A stretch of DNA of 64,000 nt from Deltaproteobacteria bacterium (GCA_016210005.1 JACQVA010000076.1:1-64000); one strand, 5' to 3'; shown: positions 18,501-28,408, counted from the first letter of the stretch. The notes: generated by a model from the sequence alone, not told the origin. Made by a program: numbers and translations.

Positions 18501-21203
18501 CAGTTCATTGTGGTGACCGGTTTGAGTGGTTCGGGTAAGTCCACCCTCGCCTTCGACATCCTTTACGCCGAGGGCCAGCGCCGTTACCTCGACAGCCTCT
18601 CGGCCTACGCCCGCCAGTTCGTGAAAGTGATGGCGCGCCCGGCGGTGGATCTGCTGTCGGGAATCCCGCCGACGGTGGCCATCGAGCAGCGCCTCAGCCG
18701 CGGCAGCAAGAAGTCGACGGTGGCGACGATCACCGAGATCTATCACTACCTGCGGCTGCTGTACGCCAAGATCGGGATCCAGCACTGCACTAGGTGTGAT
18801 CGTCCGATCACTGCGCAGACGCGCCAGCAGATCATCGATCGCATCCGCCGCGAGCAGCGCTCGAAGTCGATCACCTTGCTGGCGCCGGCCGTGCGCGGCC
18901 GCAAGGGTCACTACCACGAACTGTTCTTAACCATGCGCAAACTCGGCTTTACGCGGGCTCGGGTGGACGGCGTGGTGGTGGCGGTGGCGCCGGCCCCGGC
19001 TCTGGCGCGCTACCGTCCCCACGATATCGACATTGTGGTCGGGGAAGTCGAGGTCACCCGTGCCGGCGCCGGGCGCTTGCCCGATTTGGTGGCCACTGCG
19101 CTGCGCTATGGCAGCGGTGCGCTGATCGTTCAAGCCGGCGGCGGCGAGCAGGTGTTCAGCGAGCGCCTCGCTTGCACTGCCTGTGGCCTCGGCTATGAGG
19201 CGCTCGACCCGCGGATGTTTTCGTTCAACTCGCCCCAGGGGGCCTGCCCCGACTGCGATGGTATCGGTTCGCTGCCGGCTTTCGAGCCCGAGCTGATTGT
19301 CGGCGATTCGAGTCGGCCGGTGGGCGCGACGCTGGCCGCTGTGCTCGAGCCCTTCGGCGTGCGCGGCCAGCGCCAGCTGGAAGCGACGCTAGCGCACGCC
19401 GGCGTCGCTCGCCAGCGGCCGTGCCGGAAGCTGACGGTGAAGCAGCGACACGCGCTGTTGCACGGCGACGGCTCGCTGGGCGTCATCCCCTTCTTGCAAG
19501 CGCAACTCGAGGATGAAGCCAAGGCGGCGCTGCTGGCACCGTTTCTGAGTGAACGGGCTTGCCCGAGCTGCGGCGGGCGACGGCTACAAGCGCGCGCGCA
19601 AGCGGTGCGGGTCAACGGTCACACCATTGCTGAAGTGACCGCACAATCGGTAGCCGCGGCCCGGCGCGAGTGGTCCGGCCGCCGCTTCAGCGGCCGCGAA
19701 GGGGTAATCGCAGCGAATGTGGTGAAGGAGATCGTGCCGCGGCTGGAGTTCCTCGAACGGGTTGGGCTTTCCTATCTCACGCTCGATCGCCGCGCCGACA
19801 CGCTCTCGGGCGGCGAGGCGCAGCGCATTCGGTTGGCGGCCCAGCTCGGCTCCAATCTGCGCGGCGTCTGCTACATCCTGGACGAGCCCACCATCGGCCT
19901 GCATCCGCGCGACAACGCCATGCTGCTCGAGACCCTGCTGGAGCTGAAGCGACACGGCAACACCGTCGTCGTGGTCGAGCATGACGAGGCCACCATTCAA
20001 GCGGCGGACGTGGTGGTTGATCTCGGCCCGGGCGGCGGCACGCACGGCGGCGAGCTGGTCGCGTTGGGTGCGCCGGCGACGCTGCGAACGCAGCCGGCGT
20101 CGGTGACCGGCCGCTACCTGGGCCAACCGCGCCCGCGCCTGGGCCCGCTGCGCGCGGTAAGCGGGAAGCAACGGCGGCTAGTGATCGAAGGCGCGTCTGA
20201 GCACAACCTCAAGAATATCCGTGTCGAGGTACCGCTGGGGGCGTGGAGCTGCGTCACCGGCGTTTCCGGCTCAGGCAAGTCCACGCTCGTGCGCGACGTT
20301 CTCTTCGCCGGCGTCCGGCGCGCCCTGGGTCTGCCCAGCGGGCGCGTCGGTGCGCACCGGCGCATCCGCGGCGGCGAGCACATCGAGCGGGTGGTCGAGG
20401 TCGATCAGACTCCGATCGGGCGCACGCCGCGCTCGATTCCGGCCTCGTACGTCGGCTTCTTCGATGATATCCGCAAGCTCTTCGCGCTGACCCCGGCGGC
20501 ACGGGTGCGGGGCTACAGCGCCGGGCGATTCTCCTTCAACCTCAAGGGCGGCCGCTGCGAAACCTGCGCCGGGCAGGGCAAGATCAAGATGGCGATGAGC
20601 TTCCTGCCCGATCTCTACGTCGAGTGCGAGAGCTGCAGCGGGCGGCGCTTTACCGACGAAACCCTGGCCGTGACGTTCAACGGGCGCAGCATCGCCGAGG
20701 TACTGGCGATGACGATCGAGGAGGCAGTGGGGTTCTTCGCGGGCGTGCGCCACCTCGCGGCGCCGTTACAGCTATTGCAGGATATCGGCCTCGGCTACCT
20801 GACGCTCGGGCAGGGCAGTAACACGCTCTCGGGCGGCGAAGCGCAGCGCATCAAGCTCGCCTACGAGTTGGGCAAGGAGTCGCGCGGCGCGACCTTGTAC
20901 GTGCTCGATGAGCCGACCACCGGCCTGCACTTCGCCGACATCGACCGGCTGATCGACGTGCTGCATCGCCTAGTCGATCGCGGCAACAGCGTTGTGACAA
21001 TCGAGCACAACTTGGACATCATCAAGGAAGCCGACTGGATCATCGACCTTGGCCCCGAGGGCGGTGAGGCCGGCGGTGAAGTGGTGGCGATGGGCCCACC
21101 GCATGAGATCATCGCCAAGGGCGCGCGCTCGCACACCGCCGAGTTTCTGCGCCGGTTTCTCAACGGTGCCCAGCAAGCTCCGGCCGGCCGCGGGCGCCGC
21201 TGA
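15591..21203 (+). CDS. uvrA: Double-length excinuclease ABC subunit A (two UvrA units fused)
   Basis: 1870 residues from ATG 15591; upstream codons to 15429 are not UvrA-like. It carries four ABC ATPase sites. Walker A loops are [10 protein letters not shown] (~32), [10 protein letters not shown] (~626), [10 protein letters not shown] (~976) and [10 protein letters not shown] (~1556); signature motifs are LSGGELAR (~472), LSGGESQR (~815), LSGGEAQR (~1403) and LSGGEAQR (~1744). Zinc-binding Cys pairs occur in each half, for example CESCNGEG...CPECNG and CETCAGQG...CESCSG. A normal UvrA is ~940 residues with two ATPases and works as a dimer in nucleotide-excision repair, recognising lesions and loading UvrB. 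Here two complete, diverged copies are in one chain, an arrangement also known from chlamydial UvrA. The fused form may act as a built-in pseudo-dimer. Confidence 0.96.
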   Translation: MPSDAIRIVGARQNNLKGIDVAIPLGALTVITGVSGSGKSSLAFDVLYAEGQRRYVESFSAYTRQFLERMDKPQVEHIDGVLPAIAIAQGNTVKTSRSTVATMTELHDHLKLLFAKIGVLHCRQCGQVVARDSAESVAARLLHRPEGTRVLITFTLPLPDNLPWAEARAGLLRAGFRRLLVAGEVREAEAMAALPDATVTVVADRALVRQAHKARLVDSLEQAFRFGQGRLALVFPDEGMRQEPFVDRLECPRCAIAYREATANLFSFNSPLGACDTCRGFGRVIDVDLDLVIPDPRKSLAAGAIKPWSTPATEWERGELESVCRRHRIPLDRPWERLSAAQRALIIDGEDKSAGKKRYYGVRGWFRWLEGRSYKMHVRVFLARYRSYRLCPACQGGRLKPDALLYRINGRSMPEVNQLSVAEAAAFFEALRLTDTEEEIAHLILAEIRNRLRYLLEVGLEYLTLDRQSRTLSGGELARVDLTTAVGSSLVNTLYVLDEPSVGLHPRDSQRLVRILQALRAQENTVVVVEHEAEIIRAAEHIIDLGPGAGASGGQVVFAGSYADLLGNNASESLTGQYLSGRRHIPAPSARRVPIAGLRLGIRGARANNLRNLDVDIPLSRFVCVTGVSGSGKSTLIEDVLYRGLKKRLGQFAGVPGEHDEIEGANHIAEVVLVDQSPLGTTPRANPATYLKAFDPIRTLFAQTALARLRGYQANAFSFNVAGGRCESCNGEGCEKVEMQFLSDVYVTCPECNGARFRAEILEVAHEGKNIREVLDLSVREALGFFQAEPEIVRRLQPLAEVGLDYVRLGQALTTLSGGESQRLKLAAAMGREGKPHSLFLFDEPSIGLHFADVEKLLAALQGLVERGHSLVVIEHNLEIIKAADYVIDLGPEGGPNGGTLIARGTPEQVAASPGSLTGHYLQAALAAAAPSVPLAPAAVLPARDGRGVMRIAGAKEHNLRNLTLELPRDQFIVVTGLSGSGKSTLAFDILYAEGQRRYLDSLSAYARQFVKVMARPAVDLLSGIPPTVAIEQRLSRGSKKSTVATITEIYHYLRLLYAKIGIQHCTRCDRPITAQTRQQIIDRIRREQRSKSITLLAPAVRGRKGHYHELFLTMRKLGFTRARVDGVVVAVAPAPALARYRPHDIDIVVGEVEVTRAGAGRLPDLVATALRYGSGALIVQAGGGEQVFSERLACTACGLGYEALDPRMFSFNSPQGACPDCDGIGSLPAFEPELIVGDSSRPVGATLAAVLEPFGVRGQRQLEATLAHAGVARQRPCRKLTVKQRHALLHGDGSLGVIPFLQAQLEDEAKAALLAPFLSERACPSCGGRRLQARAQAVRVNGHTIAEVTAQSVAAARREWSGRRFSGREGVIAANVVKEIVPRLEFLERVGLSYLTLDRRADTLSGGEAQRIRLAAQLGSNLRGVCYILDEPTIGLHPRDNAMLLETLLELKRHGNTVVVVEHDEATIQAADVVVDLGPGGGTHGGELVALGAPATLRTQPASVTGRYLGQPRPRLGPLRAVSGKQRRLVIEGASEHNLKNIRVEVPLGAWSCVTGVSGSGKSTLVRDVLFAGVRRALGLPSGRVGAHRRIRGGEHIERVVEVDQTPIGRTPRSIPASYVGFFDDIRKLFALTPAARVRGYSAGRFSFNLKGGRCETCAGQGKIKMAMSFLPDLYVECESCSGRRFTDETLAVTFNGRSIAEVLAMTIEEAVGFFAGVRHLAAPLQLLQDIGLGYLTLGQGSNTLSGGEAQRIKLAYELGKESRGATLYVLDEPTTGLHFADIDRLIDVLHRLVDRGNSVVTIEHNLDIIKEADWIIDLGPEGGEAGGEVVAMGPPHEIIAKGARSHTAEFLRRFLNGAQQAPAGRGRR

Positions 21204-21232
21204 TCGCGCTGGCGCCGCGGCTCACTCGTCCG

Positions 21233-22714
21233 CTACTGCGCCTTGCGGCGCTTGTTGAGGTAGTGCCCGGCCAGGCGTGCCACCTCCATACCGGAGCAGG
21301 CGGCCTGGTGTGTGCCCATGCCGGCGCCGCCGGCGTCGGCACCGGCATAGTAAAGACCGCGAATCGGGGCCGCCGGGTTGGGTTTCAGCTTGCCGCATTG
21401 GCCGACGACCTGACCCAGCCCGACGCACTCGCCGCCTTGGCCGGGTAGCACGCTGTCGCGGGTCATGTTGCTGATGTCGCGCGGGCCGGCGTACTCGCGC
21501 CGCTCGGTGGCCGCCCAGATCTCGGGGAAGAACTTCACCATCTGTTCATCCATCCGCCGCCAGAGCCCTTCGATCTCGCGGGCCTCGGGATTGGGGGAGC
21601 AGACGGTGCCGGAGATGAGCACCTGCTTCCCCGGCGGCGCGGCCTCGGCGTCGTAGAAGGAATGGTTGCACATGAAGAGGATAACCTCGTCCGGAATATG
21701 GCCTTCTTTGACGCGGCAGAAGCGCTCCATGTTCCACCAGCTGTCATCGGAGTAGGCGACGTACATGGCGACGTCCATAACCGGCTTGCTGAGGAAATAG
21801 CGAATGCTGGTGAAGCCCCAGCCGGGGGCGAGCCCCTTGATGTAGTTGACGTAGCTGCGGTCGAACTGGTCTGCGCCCACCAACTTGAGCACGGTGGGCT
21901 GGATGCCGGCGCTGCTCACCACCACCGGGGCTTTGAAAGTCCCCTTCGTGGTCACCACGCCGGTGACGGCACCGTCCTCGACCATGATCTTCTCGACCTT
22001 GGTGTTGCGTATCAATTCACCGCCGTTGTTCTCGAACTCGCGCATCATCACGTCGGTGAGCATGCCGAAGCCACCGGGATACTGCCCGCCGCCGCCCTGG
22101 AGCATGATCTGTTTGAGAATCACAATCTGCTCCGAGGCCGCCACCAGATCGATAGGCTCGGCCAGCGAGGCATTGGCGTGGAAGGCCATGTAGCTGTACA
22201 GCTCGTAGGGGACGTCGCGGCGCGAGATGTACTCGTGCATGCTGACGTTGTCGAAGTCGTTTATGCGTTCATCCGGCATGGTGGCGATTTCGGTCATGAA
22301 CGCGATCGTCTTCTGCTGCGCCTCGGCGTCGATATCCCAGAGCCGGAAGAAGGGGGTGGCATCCGTCATCGCCTGCGCCTGCGGTGCTATGCGGTAACTG
22401 CTCCAATCCCGCCGGCGATAGCAGATCTTGATGACGTCGCGGGTATCATCGGGTTGAAGCCCGGGACGGAACTCGCCGCTCACGCCGAGCTCGTTGAAGA
22501 TGGACTCGAAGGCGGGCTGGCGCATCGGCACCTGCCCGTGCGGGAAGAGATCGTAAGCGTACCCGTCCTTCTTGAGGCTCACCATCTTGCCCCCGAGGAA
22601 GCTGTTCTTCTCGATGAGCAAGGTGTTGATGCCGCGCTTTTGCAGCAAGGTGGCGCACGAGCCCCCGCCGGGGCCGCTGCCGATCACGATGACGTCATAT
22701 TGTTCCTTCGCCAT
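21233..22714 (-). CDS. Phytoene-desaturase-superfamily FAD oxidoreductase (protein C)
   Basis: 493 residues, with GGAGG upstream of ATG 22714. The N-terminal FAD-binding motif DVIVIGSGPGGGSCATLL with the acidic end IEKN (~res 8-38), the following GGKM, and the C-terminal FAD segment GLYYAGADAGGAGMGTH (~455-475) place it in the COG1233 carotenoid-desaturase/retinol-saturase superfamily. The substrate is unknown. It is the last gene of the flavoprotein run, 18 bp after the diiron protein. It is clearly diverged from the A and B types upstream, so it is a third subfamily and not another duplicate. With no phytoene synthase or cyclase gene nearby, carotenoid biosynthesis is not supported. Confidence 0.85.
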   Translation of the reverse strand: MAKEQYDVIVIGSGPGGGSCATLLQKRGINTLLIEKNSFLGGKMVSLKKDGYAYDLFPHGQVPMRQPAFESIFNELGVSGEFRPGLQPDDTRDVIKICYRRRDWSSYRIAPQAQAMTDATPFFRLWDIDAEAQQKTIAFMTEIATMPDERINDFDNVSMHEYISRRDVPYELYSYMAFHANASLAEPIDLVAASEQIVILKQIMLQGGGGQYPGGFGMLTDVMMREFENNGGELIRNTKVEKIMVEDGAVTGVVTTKGTFKAPVVVSSAGIQPTVLKLVGADQFDRSYVNYIKGLAPGWGFTSIRYFLSKPVMDVAMYVAYSDDSWWNMERFCRVKEGHIPDEVILFMCNHSFYDAEAAPPGKQVLISGTVCSPNPEAREIEGLWRRMDEQMVKFFPEIWAATERREYAGPRDISNMTRDSVLPGQGGECVGLGQVVGQCGKLKPNPAAPIRGLYYAGADAGGAGMGTHQAACSGMEVARLAGHYLNKRRKAQ

Positions 22715-22732
22715 GGGCTAACCTCCTCAAAC

Positions 22733-23164
22733 TTACAGCATCGTGGCCACGGCCGCGAGCAAGCGGTGGTGCTTCTCGCTGTCGAGGACCATTGCCTCCA
22801 ACAGGGTGCCGAAGAGTTCGGCGTGCTCTGCCGGCAGCTGCGATTTCGCGGTGCGACAGGCAGCGATCGTTTCCAGTTCGTGCTTCTGGAGTTCCGCGGT
22901 CAGGCGCAGCAGCTCGGCGCGGTCAACGTCAGGCGGGGTGCAGGGCTCTTGTTGGCTGGGGGCTTCACGCAGCCATTTCGCCAAGGTGCGCAAGAGGAGA
23001 TGGTGCAGCTCCTCCTCGGTCAGGATGTGGCTCACAAGGTTCGCGGCAGAGCTGCTGCCAAGTTTTTCCGCCAGCACGCGGTACTGCGCCAGGATCTTGC
23101 CCTCTTCGTCCGCATGACGCTCGAACTTCGCGGCGAGCGATGCCCGCTCTATATCGCTGCTCAC
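22733..23164 (-). CDS. Small ferritin-like diiron protein
   Basis: 143 residues from a GTG at 23164 preceded by AAAGGAG; a longer frame to 23242 runs into the upstream gene. Four amphipathic helices are evident. Helix 1 has Glu20/21, helix 2 has E51-x-x-H54 (EEELHH), helix 3 has Glu96/98 (KHELE) and helix 4 has E130-x-x-H133 (DSEKHH). The spacing of about 30 residues between the Glu and the ExxH within each helix pair is the ferritin/rubrerythrin diiron signature. It could store iron, scavenge peroxide or act as an oxygen-using partner. It lies 23 bp after B2 and 18 bp before C, inside the flavoprotein operon, which suggests a functional link. The family name is inferred from motifs only. Confidence 0.7.
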   Translation of the reverse strand: MSSDIERASLAAKFERHADEEGKILAQYRVLAEKLGSSSAANLVSHILTEEELHHLLLRTLAKWLREAPSQQEPCTPPDVDRAELLRLTAELQKHELETIAACRTAKSQLPAEHAELFGTLLEAMVLDSEKHHRLLAAVATML

Positions 23165-23187
23165 GGTTTTCTCCTTTCGTGGCGCCG

Positions 23188-24861
23188 TTATTCCAGGTAC
23201 GTCGCAACGTACTTCTCCATTTCCTTCGTCGGCTTCCACCACTTCTTCACGCCTAGGTCGTCGGCCACCTTGTTGGCGCCGAGGTAACCCCCGGCTCCCA
23301 AGACGCAGCCCCCTGGATAGTTGGAAGCGCCGGCCGTGTACAGCCCCGGGATGGGGGTGTTCGTGCCGGAACAGTCCTGGTTGGGGCGGAAGCAGCCGAG
23401 CTGGATCGGCAGGTAGTCGCCGTGCTTGATCGAACCCCGGCGCATGTTGGGGAAGCGGATCTTGACGTCGACGGGCGTTTCCTGGTGGGTCATGACGACG
23501 TTGGCCCGCTTCATGTTCGGCGCGTAGCGCTCCCAGCGCTTCAGCATCGCTTCTTCAATTTCCGCGCCGCGCTGCTCCCAACCGCCCTGAAGATCGTACG
23601 GCGCGTGCATCTGTAGGAAGGAGATCTGCCGGTGCGCACGCGACGGCGGCACGCGCACGAGGTGGCTGTCCCACGCGCTCTCGCAGGTGGCGTGGCCGCC
23701 GAAGGTGTTCGGATCGATCTTGCCGGCGATCACGTTGTCCCAGTGCGCCAGCATCTGCGCGCTGCTCTCGAAGCCGAGGATCGTCATGAACGCTTGGCTG
23801 GCCTGCGGGTCCTTGGGAAGGTAGCGTGGGGCCTCTTCGGTCACGACATGGAGCGTGTTGAAACTCCACTTGTCGTACTTCCAGCCTTCAACGGACTGCC
23901 TCAGATCCGGCGGCACGTTCTCGGCACCGACGAAGTTGAGGAACGTGGTGTGCGGATCGAGGGTGGAGATGACGACGTTGCTGTACAGGGTTCGCCCTTC
24001 CCACAGCTCGACGCCGGCGACCGCGCCGTTCTTGAGCAGGATCTTGTTGACCTGGGAGGAGTCGAGGATAACGCCGCCGGCGCGGACGAACTCGCGCGCG
24101 AGCGAGCTGGCCAGCTTGTGCGAGCCGCCTTGGCAGTAACACTTGTTCATCAGCCGATCGAGGTAGAGCGGCACGAACAAGCCGAGGCCGGTCTCGCGCG
24201 GATCGAGCCCCCACATGCAGACGTGGTAGAGCAGGAAGGCGCGCACGCGATCGTTCTCGAAGAGATCGTTGATGATCTCGAGCGGGCTGCGCTCGACGAG
24301 TTCGAGCAGCTCCTTGCCCTCGGCCGTGCGGTCCAGAGCCATCGTGATGTCGAGTGGAGACATGGGCGGCAGATACGTCGACGGCGCGATGATGTCGCGC
24401 ACGATCTTGCGCCAGCGGCCCATCGTACGGCTGAAGGTGTCGGAGTCCTTGACCGAGAACTTCATGAACGAATCGGCGGTATCCTCGATCATCCTTGTCA
24501 GCAGCAGCGACTCGCCGTTCTCGAACACCATCGAGCTTTGCAGGTTCGGTTTGATCCACACCAGGCCGTGCTTGGACAGATTGAAGTCTTGCAGCGCCGG
24601 CATGTAGTCCACCATCATGTGGTAGATGGCGTGGATATTCGAATAGTAGCCGGGGAAGAGGATCTCCTCGGTAGCGAGGCCGCCGCCGATCTCGTAGCGA
24701 CGCTCGACCAGCGCGACGCGCAGGCCCGCCTTGGCCAAGTAAGCCGCGGCGATCAGCCCGTTCGGCCCGGCGCCGATGACGACCACGTCCCAGTGGCTTT
24801 CGGGTGGAAACTCCTCGAAGAAACTTTGGGGGTGTTGATGTCCTTTGAATTCGTTTGCCAT
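23188..24861 (-). CDS. Phytoene-desaturase-superfamily FAD oxidoreductase, B type, copy 2 (B2)
   Basis: 557 residues; GGAG lies 10 bases before ATG 24861. An N-terminal extension of ~24 residues precedes the FAD motif DVVVIGAGPNGLIAAAYLAKAG, ending VERR, then GGGLATEE. Family motifs continue with GGSHKLASSLAREF (~250) and a C-terminal FAD-binding region GLYTAGASNYPGGCVLGAGG (~515-535). The C-terminus is YVATYLE. It is closely similar along its whole length to the gene at 26747-28408 (B1, ending YVKTYLE), and each follows an A-type gene, so A-B pairs were duplicated. The reaction is probably FAD-dependent desaturation, isomerisation or saturation of a hydrophobic substrate; the substrate is unknown. 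Confidence 0.87.
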   Translation of the reverse strand: MANEFKGHQHPQSFFEEFPPESHWDVVVIGAGPNGLIAAAYLAKAGLRVALVERRYEIGGGLATEEILFPGYYSNIHAIYHMMVDYMPALQDFNLSKHGLVWIKPNLQSSMVFENGESLLLTRMIEDTADSFMKFSVKDSDTFSRTMGRWRKIVRDIIAPSTYLPPMSPLDITMALDRTAEGKELLELVERSPLEIINDLFENDRVRAFLLYHVCMWGLDPRETGLGLFVPLYLDRLMNKCYCQGGSHKLASSLAREFVRAGGVILDSSQVNKILLKNGAVAGVELWEGRTLYSNVVISTLDPHTTFLNFVGAENVPPDLRQSVEGWKYDKWSFNTLHVVTEEAPRYLPKDPQASQAFMTILGFESSAQMLAHWDNVIAGKIDPNTFGGHATCESAWDSHLVRVPPSRAHRQISFLQMHAPYDLQGGWEQRGAEIEEAMLKRWERYAPNMKRANVVMTHQETPVDVKIRFPNMRRGSIKHGDYLPIQLGCFRPNQDCSGTNTPIPGLYTAGASNYPGGCVLGAGGYLGANKVADDLGVKKWWKPTKEMEKYVATYLE

Positions 24862-24890
24862 GGTCTAATCACTCCTTATCGGTCCACGCC

Positions 24891-26624
24891 TCATGCTGAC
24901 TTCCGGCCGTCGGCCGCCGAAATCTTTCCCTTCTCGGGGATGTACCAGGGCGAGGCGTACCACCACGGTCCGGGCTCGGCGACGCCGTCTTCGATGAGGA
25001 TGTGCATGAGGTTGTAGCCGACGGCCATCAGGCACAAGCCGCCCGGATGCGCCGCCGACTGGTGCGCGAGGTACAGGCCTTCGATGTCGGGCACACGATA
25101 GCGCGCCAACTCCGGCAGCGGGCGTTCGTTCCACCACTCGTCGCGGTCGCAGCGGGTGCCGTACCACGAGCCGCCGAGCATGCCGGTGTTGCGGAACTCC
25201 TGCTCCCACGGGCTGTCGCTCCACATGCGCACGAGGTTCTTCTCGTCGAGGTTCTCGACGATGCAGGACAAGGTCTTGCACATGTAGTCGTCCCACTTCT
25301 TCTTGTCTTCGGGGCCGCGGTCCATCGCCTCGACGCCGTCGACGTTGTACTGCGGCGTCGGCACCATCATCCACAGCGGGCCGTTGATGTAGTAGCCCTC
25401 GCGGGTGCACTGCGGCTGCGTCTTGTCGTAGAGGCTGGCGGCCACCATGCCCCACATGGCCTCCTCGGGAGGGATGTCGAGGTTCTGCTGCCGGCCGATC
25501 ACGCACTCGAGGTTCTTGTAGTACAGCTCCTTCGACTCCATGCAGTAGAAGCCGCCGGTGAACGGATGCGGCTCCTGGTTCATCCACTTGAACTGCGGGC
25601 GGTAGCGCAGCTCCTCGCGGGTGAGGAAGTGAGCCATGTACAGGCTGCCGCCCTTGAGGCTGAGGTCCTTGATCTTCTGCAAGAAGCCGGCGTCGAGGTG
25701 GCGCGGGCCGATCATGTTGAGGAAGGTCGGCTTGATGTGCGCGGCGCTGATCACCGCCTTGTTGGCCCAGATTTTCTTCGCGCCCCACGTCGCGTCGTCA
25801 CGCAAGCGGACGCCGGCGGCGCGGCCGTTTTCGATGATGATCTCCTCCACCGGGCAGCAGGTGCGGAAGATCGCGCCGTGCGCCACGGCGCAGCGGAACA
25901 GCGCGTGAAAGTAGCCGTGCATGTTGCCGCGCGCCGCGACCGGCTTCGCGACCGCGGGCGGCAGCACGGTGGCGACGCACTCGAGCGCCGGAACCGCGAC
26001 GCCCGGAAAATGCCCGAAGGCACCGGAGACGTTGGCGATGTACGCCTGGTGGACCTTGAACGGCTCGCTCTTGATGGTTTGGTCCATGAGATCGAACATG
26101 GTCCATTCGAGCATCTCCTTGGACCACAGGTCGGGGATACGGTCGCGGTAGACCTGCATGTACGGAATCGTGTTCTCGTCGAGCTCGATGTAGCGCGGAT
26201 GCGGCGGGGTCCAGAACGTGGCCCGCAGCAGGTCTTTGAAACAGGGCGGGTCGCTGAGCAGGCCGGTGATCTTGGCCCAGCCCATCTTGTCTTCCATGGA
26301 GACCGGCACCAGGCCCTCGCGGGTCATCGGGCCGCGGTCTTGATCGAACGGCACCTCGTAGCGCGGATCGTAATCCATCCGGAAGCCGTAGCGCCACAGT
26401 TCGAGCTGCTCCCAGCCGGGGGCCGAGCCGCCGTAGTTGCCGATGGCGTGCGGCTGGATGCGGACCCCGGCCATGGGTTCGACGGTCTCCTGCGCGCCGC
26501 CGCACTCCGGCCGGTCCTCCAGCACGCAGACGCTTAGTCCGCACTTGGCCAGGTATGCCGCGGTCGTGGTGCCGTTGTGGCCGGCTCCGATGATGACCAC
26601 GTCGTAGCGTTCCTCTTTACTCAT
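24891..26624 (-). CDS. Phytoene-desaturase-superfamily FAD oxidoreductase, A type, copy 2 (A2)
   Basis: 577 residues. ATG 26624 is preferred over the adjacent ATG 26627 because the GGAGG is then better spaced. The FAD dinucleotide fold DVVIIGAGHNGTTTAAYLAKCG with VLEDRPECGG is at ~7-43. A Cys-rich central stretch (RTCCPVEEIIIENGRAAGV, ~265) forms the family beta-alpha turn. The C-terminal FAD contact region reads GLYLAHQSAAHPGGLCLMAVG (~530-550), unlike the usual GASTYPGG form of B types. The tail is YIPEKGKISAADGRKSA. It is 29 bp upstream of B2. Its near-identical paralogue A1 is at 28473-30146. The B-type partner next door suggests an A-B complex. Confidence 0.87.
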   Translation of the reverse strand: MSKEERYDVVIIGAGHNGTTTAAYLAKCGLSVCVLEDRPECGGAQETVEPMAGVRIQPHAIGNYGGSAPGWEQLELWRYGFRMDYDPRYEVPFDQDRGPMTREGLVPVSMEDKMGWAKITGLLSDPPCFKDLLRATFWTPPHPRYIELDENTIPYMQVYRDRIPDLWSKEMLEWTMFDLMDQTIKSEPFKVHQAYIANVSGAFGHFPGVAVPALECVATVLPPAVAKPVAARGNMHGYFHALFRCAVAHGAIFRTCCPVEEIIIENGRAAGVRLRDDATWGAKKIWANKAVISAAHIKPTFLNMIGPRHLDAGFLQKIKDLSLKGGSLYMAHFLTREELRYRPQFKWMNQEPHPFTGGFYCMESKELYYKNLECVIGRQQNLDIPPEEAMWGMVAASLYDKTQPQCTREGYYINGPLWMMVPTPQYNVDGVEAMDRGPEDKKKWDDYMCKTLSCIVENLDEKNLVRMWSDSPWEQEFRNTGMLGGSWYGTRCDRDEWWNERPLPELARYRVPDIEGLYLAHQSAAHPGGLCLMAVGYNLMHILIEDGVAEPGPWWYASPWYIPEKGKISAADGRKSA

Positions 26625-26644
26625 CATTCACCTCCGTCAGTCAG

Positions 26645-26741
26645 GTTCCCCTCCTTACCAAGGAGGGGCCAGGGGAGGTGATGAACGCCGATTGCCGACA
26701 CCGACCTCCCCCTGACCCCCTCCTTGGTGAGGAGGGGGAAC
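26645..26741. repeat. Palindromic miniature repeat element (long inverted repeat)
   Basis: A left arm (26645-26679, beginning GTTCCCCTCCTTACCAAGG) and a right arm (26704-26741, ending CTTGGTGAGGAGGGGGAAC) are near-perfect reverse complements over ~35 bases, separated by 24 bp. The arms contain the CCCCTCC...AAGGAGGGG wording common to dispersed intergenic palindromes. It has no coding capacity and sits between B1 and A2. Transcribed, it would fold into a long hairpin and could act as an attenuator or mRNA-stability element. Confidence 0.75.
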
Positions 26742-26746
26742 ATCGC

Positions 26747-28408
26747 TCATTCCAGATACGTCTTGACGTACCGCTCCATCTCCGGTGTTGGCTGCCACCA
26801 TTTCTTTAGCCCCAAATCCTCGGCCACCTTGTTGGCGGCGAGATATCCGGGTGCACCGAGTACCAGCCCTCCCGGATATGTGGAGGCGCCGCACACGTAG
26901 AGACCGGCGATCGGCGTCTTGGTGCTCGAGCACTCCTGGTTGGGCCGGAAGCAGCCGAGCTGGACCGGCTTGTAGTCGCCGTGTTTGATCGATCCGCGGC
27001 GCATGTTGGGCAAGCGGATTTCGATGTCCTCGGGCGTTTCCATGCTGGTACGGATGATGTTCTCGCGTTTCATGTTCGGCGCGGCCTTGCGCCACTTGGC
27101 GAACATCGCGTCTTCCACCTCGCGGGCGCGTGGTTCCCAGCCGCCGGCCAGCTCGTAGGGGGCGTGCATTTGGAAGAAGGACACGTGCTTGCCCGGGAAC
27201 CGTGTCAGATGCGGATCGAGCCGCGTCTCGCAGGTAACATGGCCGCCGAGGCTCTTCGCGTCGATCTTACCGGCGCTGACGTTGTCCCAGTGCGCGAGAA
27301 TCTGCGCGGTGCTCTCGAAGCCGACGATGGTCATGAACGACTCGTCGACCCACGGATCACCGCAGGCGTAGTGCGGCGCCTCTTCCGAGGCGACGTGCAG
27401 GGTGTTGAAGCTCCACTTGTCGTACTTCCAGCCCTCGACGGCTGATGCCAAATCGCCCGGCAGGTTCTCCTTGCCGACCAGGTTGAAGAACGTGCTGTGC
27501 GGGTCGAGACTCGAGATGACCACTTCGCTGTGGAGCGTGCGGCCTTCCCACAACTCCACGCCGCAAACGGCGCCGTTGCGCAGGGTGATCCTGTTGACCT
27601 GCGAGGCGTCGAGAATAGTGCCGCCGGCGCGGATGATCTCGCGCGCCAGCGACGCCGCCAGCTTGTGCGAGCCACCCTGCGGGTAGGACTTGTTCATTCC
27701 GCGGTCGATCAGCAACGGCACGAAGAACCCGAGCCCGGTCTCGCGCGGGTCGAGTCCCCACATGCAACAGGTGTAAAGCATGAGGGCGCGCACGCGGTCG
27801 TTCTCGAAGGTGTCGTTGATGAGATCGAGCGGGCTGCGCTCGGTGATCTCCAGCATCTCTCGGCCGACGTCGGTGCGCTGCATGGCCACCGAGATATCCA
27901 GCGGTGACATCGGCGGCAGATAGGTGGCGGGCACCGCGATCTCACGCGAAATCCGGCGCCAGTTGCGCATCACCTTTCCGAACGCGACGGCGTCCTTCTG
28001 CGAGAACTTGTGGATCGAATCGGTGGTGTCCTCGATCATGCGCGTGAGCAGCAGCGAGCTGCCGTCCTCGAACACCATCGCGGTTTGCAGGTTGGGCTTG
28101 ATCCATACGAGCCCATGCTGGCTGAGATCGAAGTCCCGCAGCGCCGGCATGTAGTCCACCATCATGTGGTAGATCGCGTGGATGTTGGAGTAGAAGCCGG
28201 GGTAGAGAATCTCTTCCGTCGCCAGGCCGCCGCCGACTTCGTAGCGGCGCTCGACCAGCGCGACCTTGAGGCCGGCCCGGGCGAGATAGGCGGCGGTGAT
28301 CAGGCCATTGGGACCGGCGCCGATCACGACCGCGTCCCACTCGCTTTCGATCGGGAACTCGGAGAAGAAACTCTGCGCGTGCGGTTGCTCGACTAATTCT
28401 TTCGCCAT
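26747..28408 (-). CDS. Phytoene-desaturase-superfamily FAD oxidoreductase, B type, copy 1 (B1)
   Basis: 553 residues; GGAG precedes ATG 28408. It has the same plan as B2: a short N-terminal extension with HAQSFFSEFP, the FAD fold AVVIGAGPNGLITAAYLARAG, GGGLATEEILYPG, the conserved NIHAIYHMMVDYMPAL segment, GGSHKLAASLAREI, and the C-terminal GLYVCGASTYPGGLVLGAPG. All FAD-binding landmarks are intact. It follows A1 by 64 bp and is followed by the palindromic repeat element and then A2. The high similarity to B2, including the invariant TYLE tail, indicates recent duplication of the A-B pair. Confidence 0.87.
   Translation of the reverse strand: MAKELVEQPHAQSFFSEFPIESEWDAVVIGAGPNGLITAAYLARAGLKVALVERRYEVGGGLATEEILYPGFYSNIHAIYHMMVDYMPALRDFDLSQHGLVWIKPNLQTAMVFEDGSSLLLTRMIEDTTDSIHKFSQKDAVAFGKVMRNWRRISREIAVPATYLPPMSPLDISVAMQRTDVGREMLEITERSPLDLINDTFENDRVRALMLYTCCMWGLDPRETGLGFFVPLLIDRGMNKSYPQGGSHKLAASLAREIIRAGGTILDASQVNRITLRNGAVCGVELWEGRTLHSEVVISSLDPHSTFFNLVGKENLPGDLASAVEGWKYDKWSFNTLHVASEEAPHYACGDPWVDESFMTIVGFESTAQILAHWDNVSAGKIDAKSLGGHVTCETRLDPHLTRFPGKHVSFFQMHAPYELAGGWEPRAREVEDAMFAKWRKAAPNMKRENIIRTSMETPEDIEIRLPNMRRGSIKHGDYKPVQLGCFRPNQECSSTKTPIAGLYVCGASTYPGGLVLGAPGYLAANKVAEDLGLKKWWQPTPEMERYVKTYLE

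Noticed and set aside
21662-23287. 541-codon plus-strand open frame opposite the C and diiron genes
   Set aside because: It is antisense to genes with clear FAD and ExxH motifs; long antisense frames are expected in GC-rich codons, and no domain is visible. The same applies to the long antisense frames opposite B1, A1, A2, B2, alpha2 and the kinases.
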